NCBI GenBank assembly: GCA_009763385.1
Contig: CM019826.1
Span: 59,083,127-59,147,126 of the forward strand
Direction: 5' to 3'
Length of the DNA stretch: 64,000 nt
DNA from: Coix lacryma-jobi var. lacryma-jobi
Taxonomy: Eukaryota > Streptophyta > Magnoliopsida > Poales > Poaceae
In this document: piece after piece, positions 54,545 to 64,000 of the stretch
Numbering within the stretch: position 1 is the first letter of the stretch
How the letters are laid out: every line of letters starts with the position of its first letter
The notes under the pieces: generated by a model
Databases searched by the model: none
What the model was told of the DNA's origin: nothing
Seen by the model: only the letters and a program-made list of their open reading frames with translations
Made by a program: the position numbers and the translations under genes

Positions 54545-55508
54545 AGTTTTGGTTGATTACTTTGTTCAATCACTGGACTGACCTGGGAGTGGTAAAGATG
54601 GTTGTTTGGTTGAGAGAACACACCACTCCTCTCCCTACTCCTCTCTATGTTCTAGTGTTCCTGATCTTTGCCTACTCCTCTCTCCCCTACTTCAGTGTTA
54701 TATTTCCTGCCTATGATGCAATTTGATGCTTTTTTACACTATGCATTTGCCACTACCTATGATGCCCTGTGATGCTTTTCTATTTCCTGCCTATGATGCA
54801 ATTTGATGCTTTTTTACAATATGCATTTACCACTACTGTATACTGTCACTCTACTATCACTCTCTGTTATTCATATCTATACTACTCCTCTCCCTACTCT
54901 CTCCCTGTACTACTCTCTACCTAGTCTTTGTACTAGTCCTCTCTATACTACTCTCTATACTCCTCTCCCTACTACTCTATACTACTGTACTACTCTCTCC
55001 CTGTACTACTCTCTACCTAGTCTCTGTACTAGTCCTCTCTATACTACTCTCTATACTCCTCTCCCTACTACTCCTCTTTGTTACTACTATTCATAGTCCT
55101 CTCCCTACTACTCCTCTCTGTTACTACTCTCCCTACTCCTCTATACTCCTCTCCCAACTACTCCTCTTTGTTACTACTCTCTACCTAGTCTCTGTACTAG
55201 TCCTCTCCCTACTATGGCATTTGCATTGATGATTTTTTTTCGAACTTGTAAGCTGAGGTAGTGGCAAATGAGATGATGTGACCCCTTCTATCTATGCTGA
55301 GGCAGCAGCGATGATGATCAATTGCCCCCCTACTTTCTATGCTGAGTCAGCTGCTAGACTAGGATGGCTTGTATTTTACAAGTAACCAGTTTAGCAGTGA
55401 CGTGTTGACCTAGGGGCAAATCTGAGCCAAAAACTTATATGTGTCATTTTTTATTCAAAAGCTTTGAACTGATCACATTATATACCTTTGTGCATATGTA
55501 GAACTGAA
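54545..55508 (+). other. CACTA intron, right part, with pyrimidine-rich low-complexity repeats
   Basis: From about 54610 to 55215 the plus strand is a CTACTCCTCTC-type low-complexity tract. It includes a direct duplication of about 85 bp (near 54894 and 54983) and a repeated ATGCAATTTGATGCTTTTTTACA-like segment near 54716 and 54798. No gene. It ends in the acceptor-like GCATATGTAG just before 55501. Confidence 0.6.
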
Positions 55509-57672
55509 ATGGCGAAAGACAAAACAAATGAGTGGAGGGACCCTACCCCTAGCTCCTCGTCAACCAGCTTGATGAGCGGGGCGTCCGTGACTCCACCACC
55601 GAAGAAGCAGTGTACAGAGGTGGACAAGGATCCGACGTACGAACCGGGGGGGACGAAGCAGATAGTTACGACCTCGAGGTTTTCTCAACACGCTGGCTTT
55701 CTAACATGTACAATGACGCATGCGAAAAACTAAAAGCAAGAGACTCTTGTCAACAGCTGCCGATTGTGCCTCGTCAGCTCGAGTTTAGGGACGAAGATGC
55801 GGTCAGGGAGGAAGAAGCCTCTGCTCCCTCTACGGCAACCTCTTCGTCCAAATCTAAGGGCCAGAAGAGGGTGAGGGGACAACACGGGAGGCACAAGTTG
55901 GACAAAGCAAACGAGGTGCATGTCATCGATGAGGTGGGGCCAGAGGGAAACCCAATAGCTCCAGATACAGTCATTGGCAAGTTCAGCAATCAAGTGGCGT
56001 GTATAGCCAAGGAGAAGGTGGAGATCACTTGGCCCAACTGGCACGACGTACCGAAAGACATAAAAACCAATGTATGGGGTGAGGTGACAAGGAGATTCCG
56101 ATATCCGCCCTCAGCTGACATGGAAAAGTGCCAGGAGTGGGCTTTGCACGTGGCGTCGACTGCACTTTGCAACTTTAGGTCCATGCTGACCAGAAATTAC
56201 CTGAAGAAGGGGAAGTCACCACTGCTGAAGTACACTATGGTCAAGGCACACATATGGGACGCTTTCTGCGAATTGAGAAAGACGCAAGAAGTAGAAGAAA
56301 AGAGCGCTAAGTTCAGTGAGCTCGCGAAGAGGAACAAGAATCCTCACCACTTGGGCATGACTGGCTTTGCCACTCATAGGACCAAGTGGTAGCAAGAAGA
56401 ACAAGCAAGATAGGCTATCAGGGTTCCAGATCCGTACGAGGGCATCAACCCAAGGGCAAAGGACTACATGAGGGTCCGCATTCCAAAGAGGCTGAAGCCC
56501 GGGGCAACCAAGTTTAACGAGCCCCACCTCGAGGACGTCGAGAAGACTTTGATGGAGAAATCAAAGCTTAAGGACAGCATCATGGTCCGCCGGGGCCACG
56601 ACTTGCTCACCGAGGTCCTGGGAACCCCCGAGCACCGCGACCGCATTCGTGGTGTCGGGTCGAAGATGAGCTGTAAGTCGGTTGAATCATGGCAATCCGA
56701 CGCGGCTACATACAAGTCCAGGCAGAGGTATAAAGATGAGTTATATAAGAAGGGCTTCAATGAAGGCATGGCCGAAATGATCAAAAGCTTAATAAAGGAA
56801 GCCTTCACGAGCAACGACCCGGAGATGGTCACGATGAGGTCGAAGATGTTTGATCACCATGGCATGCCCAATCCTCAAGCAAAGGAAAAGAAAGCCTTAC
56901 TGCCGATGAACAAGGATTGCCCAAGGGTCTCGAACGAGGACTTCCAGGAAAACCGGCACGTCCAACTCCTCATCCCATTCGGAAGGTCCAAGAAGATGGT
57001 GGTAGCCGAGGGATGCATACTTGCACCTTACGATATTCATGACTTCAACAAAGACTATGTGGTCGTGAGCCCGTTTTGGAACGTTCTCGACCAGGAACGT
57101 TTTGAATTGGACCATCCCCACCTACAACCGGCCAGGCACCTAGGGTAGGCACTTGGATTGGAAGTCCTATGGAACCGCAAGGACATCGAGATCATTGCTT
57201 CGACGCCAACTCCAACAACGACACCAACATCACAACCATCAGCCACTGGATCTTGTCCTCCAGAAGATCCAGATCATGACAACGATGATGACGAAGAAAA
57301 GGGCGGGGACAAGGGCAAGGGAAAGGGAAAGGGTAAAGGAGAAGGCGGTAGCGAAGGCGGGGACAAGGAAAAGGTAGAAGGTGATGGCGGGGAAAAGGAA
57401 AAGGGCACGGACATGGGCACCGTGTCTCCCCCGCCTCCAAACAGTCTGCTGATCGGCCCGGTCATTGAGGCAAGAAGCTCAGAGGCCGGTAAGGGCGACA
57501 ACACGACAACGACAAGCCAGCCAAGCACGAACGAGCAACAGGGAGGCACGACGGGGGAGGCAACAGGGACGAAGACACCTCCCCCGTCAACCACAAGCCA
57601 ATGTCCTCCCCCGCCCACCAAGAATCCAAGAACGTCCACCGACAAGCTCCCGTACACGCTAATGTTCGAAAG
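55509..57672 (+). pseudogene. Second CACTA gene, main coding exon (Transposase_24-like), degraded
   Basis: ATG at 55509 begins MAKDKTNEWRDPTPSSSS. A run of seven G at about 55655 has probably lost a base, moving the reading to the frame used from there on. That frame holds the plant transposase (Ptta/En/Spm, Transposase_24) region: PNWHDVPKDIKTNVWGEVTR, RRFRYPPS, then KDELYKKGFNEGMAEMIKSL, and later RHVQLLIPFGRSKKMVVAEG. A Gly/Lys/Glu-rich and a Pro/Thr-rich stretch follow. TAG codons interrupt it at 56390, 56411 and 57146 with the frame unchanged. It ends at the donor GAAAG|GTATGG (57672). Confidence 0.75.
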
Positions 57673-57745
57673 GTATGGTAACATTGGGCATAATACCACG
57701 TCCATAGTATATATGCTACTAACATTCCTATCCATCGTTTGCCAG

Positions 57746-58048
57746 GCCTGAAACTACCCGTCAACTATTTGATGAGGCCGAAGACTGCCCTGGCCACTAT
57801 GAGTGCGGGAAGTTCATGATTCCCAAGGCCCAGCTCATCGACGAGGAAAAGTGGGATACAAGGAGATTCCATCTATGGTACATGGAAGCTATAAAAGCCG
57901 GGATGTCAAGTTTAACGTCAAGATTCCCACGGAGTACTTCCACTTGCCCGCTGGTAACGAAATGCACCTACCCGTCGACTTTAGCGACATGTACAACCTG
58001 ATGCGGGAAGAAGACCTAGACATCATTCAAATCACCCTATTCACACTG
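57746..58048 (+). pseudogene. Second CACTA gene, following exon, cut off by E6
   Basis: A 73-bp intron (57673-57745, GT to CCAG) joins it in frame. It begins PETTRQLFDEAEDCP and continues WDTRRFHLWYMEAIKAGM. A one-base shift near 57900 then leads to KIPTEYFHLPAGNEMHLPVD and DFSDMYNLMREEDLDIIQIT. This layout resembles the segment that precedes Ulp1-type protease domains in plant transposon proteins. The donor CACT|GTAAGCG is at about 58048; the next exon is not in view because E6 starts at 58122. Confidence 0.6.
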
Positions 58049-60832
58049 TAAGCGATGAATGCAACTTCCACAGATCACTACATTCATATTTTCCATAGTT
58101 CTATACTTATTATGTCACGATTGCGGATACATGGGTGTATGCCGAGTCTCTGAGTGATGAGTGATTGTCAATGGGTTTGATCGCAGGGTCTTTGGCTTGT
58201 GTTGTGCAGGTGCCGAGCACGGAGACAGTGATCGAGGGCAAGGTGAAGGTCAAGTTGAGACGGGTCGTGCCGACGGACCGGGTGCGGTGAAGGATGGGCG
58301 TGCCGTGCGGCGGACGTGCCATGCCGATGAACCGAGCGGTGAAGGGCGGACGTGAGGCTTGGACTGAGGGACCAGAGTGCCTGAGGATCAGCTGTGGTGG
58401 CTGGCAGCCTAGGACAGCAACTGTAACACCCTAGGTGTTAAGCATTCCCTAAATGCATAATTTGACATGTCATAAGCATAGCATCTCATCTTTTCATGTG
58501 CATATGTTTGTTGATGTGCTTAAGTCCTTGTTTGGTCTCTAGTTTAACCTTTTTATGTTTCTGTTTCTGACCAAGTGCCTTATAACAAAGTTGTAGATCT
58601 TGATGAAAGGAACAACTTTGCTTTAAAGCACTTTCTCAGAAAAAGCTTTAAATTATGATTTCTCGCATTAGAAAAATGGTTTAGCACTAAATTTCTTTTT
58701 CTAAGTAGAATTTGGACTGGAGCCTTAAATATGATATGTTCCTTAGAAAATTCTAAGCAACTTTGCTTTTAGGACCTTCTCCTAATTCGGCTTAGTTTAG
58801 GAGTTATAGAGCATCAAAGTTTTAAAACCAAACTTCATTAGTTTAAACCCCAGTGGGACCCCCTGTCAGCCCCTCTCTTCTCCCCCGCGCGCGCGCCGCT
58901 CCCTCCGCGCCGGCAGAAACCGCCTCGCTGCCGCAAGACCGCCTCGCCGGCCGGCCAAACCACCGACTTCGCCGCCCGTGGTTTGCGCAGCAAGCGCCAC
59001 GTCGCCCCATGCGCCCGGTGCCCGCTCGCCGCGTGTCGCGCGATGCCTGACGCCGCCGCGCCGGTCGGGAGCTCCTCCCCGACGGGAACTGGCCAGGTGC
59101 AATGCACCTGCGCCCTCCCGCTCTCTTGCATCCTCTCCACTCCGCGCTCGTGCTCTGCACGCTCACTCACTCGCTCGCTCTCTCACTCGCTCTGCTTCCC
59201 TCCATCTTCACCAGAGCAAAACGCCGCCGCCCGCCGAACTCCGGCGAGCAATTTCCCGCTCCACCGTTCACCGCTGTCCAATTCCTCTCGCTAGTCTCTC
59301 CACCCTGATCTCCTCTTTCTCCGGCAAGGGTTGGTTTCCCCTCTTTTCCTCTCTGGCCGCCGGAACAGCTGATGCCATCCTCAAGCTTCCGCCATGGCCG
59401 CCGCCGTGACCTTCACGTGAACCGGCCATCTCCGGCCAAACCACCCCAATCTGAGCCCAGTTCTTACCTTCCCAACCTCCATAGTAGCTTAGGGTCAGAT
59501 GGAAACCTCTCTCGTGCCTTGAGTTCGTCGGATCAGGGGCCAGTCACGCCGTGTCCGCCGTGGACCGCCGCCGCGCATGGCGCCGAGCAATGCCGAGGAT
59601 GCCGAGGCCCGAAAGTTGCTCCAATAGGTCGCTTAGGGCTTGCTTGGGCTAGTATTAGTCTCGCCGAGTCTCAAGCTCGCCAGGAAGAGCTTCGCCGCCG
59701 AGCCGCAGAGCCGCCACTCCGCCATGGCTGCCGTCGAGCTTGCTCCGGTATCCCTCTGGCTCGGCAAGTCAGTCAGTCGTGTTCGTCTCGCAAACCCGCG
59801 TCCAGTGGTAGCCTCGACATCGCCAAAAGCCTCGCCGCCGATGAGCAAGGGCCGGTCAACAGCGACGGTGCCAAAGTCCGTCGTTGACTGCCGAGCCTGG
59901 CCTCGCGCGCTAACCTGCCGAGCCTGGCCTCGGTAGCTTGGTCGCCCTGACCAGCGGGCCCCGCCTGGCAGTAAGAAAGAGAGAAAGGGAAGAGTTTGGG
60001 TGCAGTAGGGCTCGGGATAGCTGGGTGTGCATAGCAGTTTTGCTAGGCCTCGGCTGAGTCATGTTGGGTGTCCGTAGCGTTGTAGGTCAAGTTTTCTTTT
60101 AAATAAATTTGCAGAATTTATGTAAAGGCTTCAAAAAGTCCTACAAGGCTCATTTTAAGTCCAAATCCTGTGAAACAAATTTTGTTGTGTTCAGCATGTT
60201 TAGATCTAACTGTAAAAAATGTTAAATGCATTTTTGGTGATATTTGTATGTGTAGATTAATTTAAATTGGGAAGTTGCTGTTAACTTGGAAAATGCATAA
60301 CTAATTATGTACAAGTCAGAAAAATGTGATTCCACTTTTGTTAGGTTTGTATGGATATATAGTTTCAGGGAAAAATATAATATAAGGTTATTCTGTGAAT
60401 TATTTTAGCAGTAGCTTTTAAAATGGTTAAATGTTGTTTCCTTGTTTATTTTGTAGTAATTAGAAGGTGAAGAATATGAACCTGAAAATTTCTGCACACT
60501 GCTCTTGTGCTAGGACGTTCAGTAGAAAAATGAGAAATCTGTTGTTTGACACTTTTGGCTAGGGTGTGTAGTTCAAAGCACCTTTCCATGGTAGAATTTA
60601 TTTCAGTAAGTATTTAGAGGGTAATAAACTCATTAAGTAAACTTTGATGCGGTGACAACATAGCTTAATGAGTTGATTATGATAGGTTAAATAGTTGGGA
60701 TAATATTGACTACCTTGTTGAAGAGAATGCAGTAGATAACATGTGCTTATCTCCTGACTGCTGTTAATCATATGCATCACATATGCATTCTATGTGCATT
60801 CATCCTATTCATGCACATTATGCATCATACAG

Positions 60833-60970
60833 GGTCAGCGGAGGAGATCCAGACCCAGTCGACACCGGAAGAACCCAGTCCGGAGGAGAATCGGACAGAG
60901 GAAGCCGGAGGGACAGACGCCGATGAGCTACCAGAGTGCCGCGACCACCGCCCTTCGGACTTTGAGCAAG
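60833..60970 (+). CDS. LTR-encoded small protein, acidic exon (LTR D copy)
   Basis: 138 bp between acceptor CATACAG and GC donor CAAG|GCAAGCC. Encodes a Glu/Thr/Pro-rich acidic stretch ending LPECRDHRPSDFEQ, in the same phase as the copies in element B. An ATG-started frame from 60772 also reads through it. Confidence 0.5.
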
Positions 60971-62087
60971 GCAAGCCCCGGAGCATTCTAACTCCTACGG
61001 TTTGCAAATGCTTTACAATTAACCTGATGATGGATGTTGCATTAGGTTATAGGAATTGATTGCTACCGTTGATGCATTATTACTTATCCTTGTCCACCTG
61101 CAATATATCTTGATATCCCTGTTTAGGTCTAGGCTCGTTAAATGCTTAGCCCTACTTAGATCGGTAAAAGTCGGATGATTTCCTGTCTCCCGCAATAGGT
61201 GGATACTGATCATGTTTAGCCTGTGCTATCATGAGATAACCATGTGATAATTAATCTGAGACGGAGACGGGATGTAAGAGCAGCAGAACATGGGTTTTGT
61301 GTGCTAGTAGTCTCCCGTCTGTGTCGCCTAGGACCCGTTCGGGAATGTAACTTCAGTCAAATTGAACGCGTTGATCACTTAACGGAGTAGGTCTGAGTAC
61401 CTCCCGCGAAGCCGAGTAAGGTTATTCGAGCCGGTGATGGAGATGTTGACGCCTAACACCCAGGGCCTCAGCTGTACCGTGGGCAACTATTCTGATCAAC
61501 CTGGCATGGTCCGAGGGCAGGCAGGGCCTGATCGACCTGGCATGACCGTGGGCAGTTATAGATTGAGCGACCTGGCACTGAGATAACCCCCGGTGTAGAA
61601 GGGCCCATGGCCGTCCCGCGTATTGTGTTCTCGAATCTCCTGATTGGTAGCTTACGACTGCCGTAGCCGGAATGTGCCGGGCGAGTGTGAGACATTTTAT
61701 CCCCAGCTGGGTAGGAATCGATTATAATCGCCATCGCTCCTGGACAGTGAGCAGTTGACTTTAGATCATCTCCCATAGAACTTATGGAACTAAAATGGTC
61801 ATGGAATCTGAAAGGCTATTGATGAAATAGTCACTCTTGATTGATTAATTAGCAGGTGCTTGTTTAGTACAGGTGCAAATCTAGTAAGGTAGAGTTAATG
61901 ACTAAAAGCAATTGCCAACATCTGAAACTGAGTTTTATTACTAAAGCTTTCATGCAAAGGAGTATGTACAGCCAACCCCACTTATATAGCCTACATGATC
62001 CTTGGTGTCTCATTATTTCTGATTTTGTCGGGTAAGTCTAGCAGAGTACCTTCTCGTACTCAGGGTTTATTTCCCTTGTTGTTGCAG

Positions 62088-62149
62088 ATGGCCAGTGCTT
62101 TTATGGCTACTGCGAGAACTGCTTGTACCCGGTAACGGGTGATGACTAG
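62088..62149 (+). CDS. LTR-encoded small protein, terminal CxxC exon (LTR D copy)
   Basis: Follows the acceptor TTGTTGTTGCAG. The frame reads GQCFYGYCENCLYPVTGDD and stops at TAG 62147-62149. It is the counterpart of 39628-39692. The joining codon made by splicing from 60970 would be GAT, as in element B. Confidence 0.5.
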
Positions 62150-62646
62150 ACCAAGGGCATGGTCAACACTTATCTCGTCCGTTGCTTTTGTGGACCCGGT
62201 CAACTGATGGCACCGTATTTCTGATCAATCCAAACTTATGTTTTAAAGACTACTATCAAAACTATGGTTTGTAATATTATTTCGTACTCCGATGTAATTT
62301 GAACTTTATGCAACTATGATGTAACCCGTGAGCATGTTCGTGGAACAAGTACGATCTTGGCTGGATGTCGTTGAATGATTTGAAATCCTTCGAGATTTCT
62401 GGACTACCGGGTTTGTACGAGCTTAAGTACTCGATGATTTCTGTGAGAGCGGAGGTTTTCAGTGCTTAATCTGGTGCAAATTGGTCGGTTCTGTTACAGC
62501 AACAAGTGAAGACTTGTGGGGCACGGTGTTGCTCGGGTCGAGGACCTGGGGACACGTGTCGGTGGACGGGGTGCACGGGCGGTGCATCCCCTCTACAGCT
62601 TCGGTTTGGTTGTAGAGCCAGGGAAAAACCATCAAATGGACGGTTT

Positions 62647-62876
62647 CCAGGTTTGGGCCTCAAAACCTGGGTGCTGAGGGTTTCTGAGTTTGGCCACAAA
62701 ACTCGGGCTGAGGACGGTTTCCAGGTTTGGGCCTCAAAACCTGGGTGCTGCGGGTTTCTGAGTTTGGGCCACAAAACTCAGGCGTTGGACTTGGAGGCTG
62801 GTTTCCCGGTTTGGGCCTCAAAACCGGGGGATAGCTGGAAAAGGCTGGTTTCCCGGTTTGGGCCACAAAACCGGGG
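62647..62876 (+). repeat. Stem-loop array in E6 LTR
   Basis: Six stem-loops in the same order as E4. The second has CTGAG opposite CTCGG (one T-G wobble), the fourth CTGAG opposite CTCAG, where other copies have CCGAG/CTCGG. Confidence 0.78.
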
Positions 62877-63644
62877 GTGCAGAGCGAGGGCGGCACGTGG
62901 CGGCAATCGGAAGGTTGCGTGGAGGCAACGCGGACGAGTTGTGCGGGCGTGGCCGTCGGATACACCTACCACCGAGTTGGTCCAGAATAACCCTAGGGTT
63001 TAGCTGGTTCGCTCTGTAATTAGAATAGAGAGGGGTAGAGTAGGAATTGTACTTAGACTAGAATTAGGATAAGTAGTCGGGGAGACACCCTCCTCCCCTT
63101 ATCTCAGTCATTTGCTCTTTCGCACTTAGGGTTTCCTGCTCTCCCATCCCCTGTTGTAGCTAGCTGAGATCCGCAGAGAGACTTGCCTCTGTGTACTGTT
63201 GATTTGAGGAAGTGAGGCCATATCCTCACCTTTGCAGTGCAGATCGATGACTTGATTCGTGATTTGATTCGTGTTCTTCGCGTTCTTCGTTTCTTCACGA
63301 TTTTCCCGTCACTCGATCTCCCTATCTAGTGTGTCTTTGTGAAATCCGTTTGAATCACTTTGTTCGTATCATTGAGGAGGTCATTTCGACCAAAGGAATT
63401 CATCTAACTCCTCATGATCGAATAGATCGGGTCGATTTCGTTTTCATGGCGCTTTTTCCGTTCATCCACCTTCCCTTTTGATTTCCCGGTGATTTGGTTG
63501 ATTTGAGCGGATGATTTCTTGGGGATAGTCTTCTAACTACCCCGTGATCATCTTCTCCAAGTTGGGGAATGTGGGATTTTGATTTGGATCGGATTTGAGA
63601 GGTTTTGGGAGAAGGGCGACTGAAATCGCCCTCTCTGTTCATCC

Positions 63645-63995
63645 GCGGACAGTCCGCCGTTGGACCCGCGGACAGTCCGCGCGTCAGGATCGAGCCAGGT
63701 CAGTGGCTGCGGGTCTCGGTCGCGTTACTGTTCCTTGACTGGCAGACAGTCCGCCAAAGGAACTCGCGGACAGTCCGGGAGTCGTCCAGGGACTGTTCAG
63801 CATCTTCGTTGTTTTAGTATTTGACCGGCGGACAGTCCGCCGTTGGGTCTCGCGGACAGTCCGGGAACGTCCAATGGACTTGCAGCAGCACTGTGTTTTT
63901 GCTCGTTTGGCCGGCGGATAGTCCGCGACCTGAGCCCGGACAGTCCGCCACTGGGCAGACAGTCCGCGACCGTACTGCCGGACAGTCCGGGACTT
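63645..63995. promoter_or_regulatory. CGGACAGTCCG palindrome array in E6 LTR
   Basis: About ten copies of GCGGACAGTCCGC or close variants (near 63645, 63667, 63742, 63766, 63827, 63851, 63917, 63937, 63957 and 63979). The array runs up to the window end. Confidence 0.75.
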
Positions 63996-64000
63996 GCCTG

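Larger units (their letters stand above)
28582..58121 (+). mobile_element. CACTA (En/Spm-type) DNA transposon, split by nested LTR elements, right end not seen
   Basis: Starts with the terminal motif CACTACTACAGAATT, followed by GC-rich subterminal inverted repeats (28600-28800). It carries two genes on the plus strand: a TNP2-type transposase and a second multi-exon gene with a plant transposase (Transposase_24-like) region. Sequence belonging to the element is 28582-34622 and 54545-58121; the part between is the E4 nest. It is broken again at 58122 by E6, and the right terminal repeat lies beyond the window. The flanking triplet on the left is ATC. Confidence 0.88.
58422..62498 (+). mobile_element. 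D: solo LTR of a Tekay-like Gypsy element (4077 bp)
   Basis: Starts TGTAACACCCTAGGTG, ends TCTGTTACA, and is bounded by the perfect duplication GCAAC (58417-58421 and 62499-62503). E6 LTR sequence is on both sides, with no primer binding site or coding region, so it is a solo LTR. It has a GC-rich block (58858-59960), an AT-rich middle and the conserved two-exon coding unit near its end. It is related to fragment C and more distantly to the LTRs of element B. Confidence 0.92.
58122..64000 (+). mobile_element. E6: Copia LTR, plus strand, interrupted by solo LTR D and cut by the window end
   Basis: Pieces 58122-58421 and 62504-64000. It begins TGCGGATACATGGG like E4; the preceding ACGAT (58117-58121) is the expected target duplication. 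The stem-loop array is at 62647-62876 and the CGGACAGTCCG palindromes at 63645-63995. Whether a full element follows lies outside the window. Confidence 0.88.

Noticed and set aside
54610..55215. Tandem satellite or small coding frame in the CTACTCC tract (for example 54803-55096)
   Set aside because: Low-complexity pyrimidine-rich intron sequence; the frame is a translation of the simple repeat.
63645..64000. CRISPR-like array (short repeats with spacers)
   Set aside because: The repeat is a 13-bp palindrome with irregular spacing inside a plant LTR.

Overview
This window is plant repeat DNA and holds no recognisable host gene. It is a stack of nested LTR retrotransposons and one CACTA (En/Spm-type) DNA transposon. 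Sirevirus-type Copia elements, Tekay/Del-type chromodomain Gypsy elements with LTRs over 4 kb, and a CACTA element with GC-rich subterminal repeats together point to a grass. Andropogoneae (sorghum, Miscanthus, sugarcane or maize type) is most likely; I cannot name the species.

Left part (1-28206): four insertions lie inside one another. A young Sirevirus-like Copia element (A, 1-10184, + strand, cut by the window start) sits in the 3' LTR of an older minus-strand Copia element (E2, 10185-19831). E2 sits in a minus-strand long-LTR Gypsy fragment (C, 19832-24088). C sits in the gag of another minus-strand Copia element (E3, 24089-28206) of the same LTR family as E2. A 375-bp unassigned stretch follows (28207-28581).

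Right part (28582-64000): a CACTA transposon begins at 28582 with its terminal CACTA motif and carries two plus-strand genes, a TNP2-type transposase (29209-32819) and a second transposon gene (5' exon near 33195-33640, coding exons 55509-58048). Its large middle intron is split by a solo Copia LTR (E4, 34623-54539, TSD CATTC). E4 is itself split by a complete 16-kb Tekay-like Gypsy element (B, 35381-51395, TSD CCTAC) and by a second solo Copia LTR (E5, 52086-53995, TSD TGACC). A further Copia LTR (E6, from 58122 to the window end) interrupts the CACTA gene, and E6 is interrupted by a solo Gypsy LTR (D, 58422-62498, TSD GCAAC).

The most interesting signals are: (1) an extra ORF in element B, upstream of gag, whose N-terminus closely imitates the histone H3 tail; (2) a small two-exon coding unit inside the LTRs of B and D, with conserved reading frame, matching intron phases and a GC-AG intron; (3) an array of about six stem-loops in the U3 of five Copia LTRs, with one loop core and compensating stem changes; (4) arrays of CGGACNGTCCG or ACCGGACGCGTCCGGT palindromes in the Copia LTRs; (5) an excess of TAG among the premature stops. 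Most open frames seen only inside the LTRs are fortuitous.
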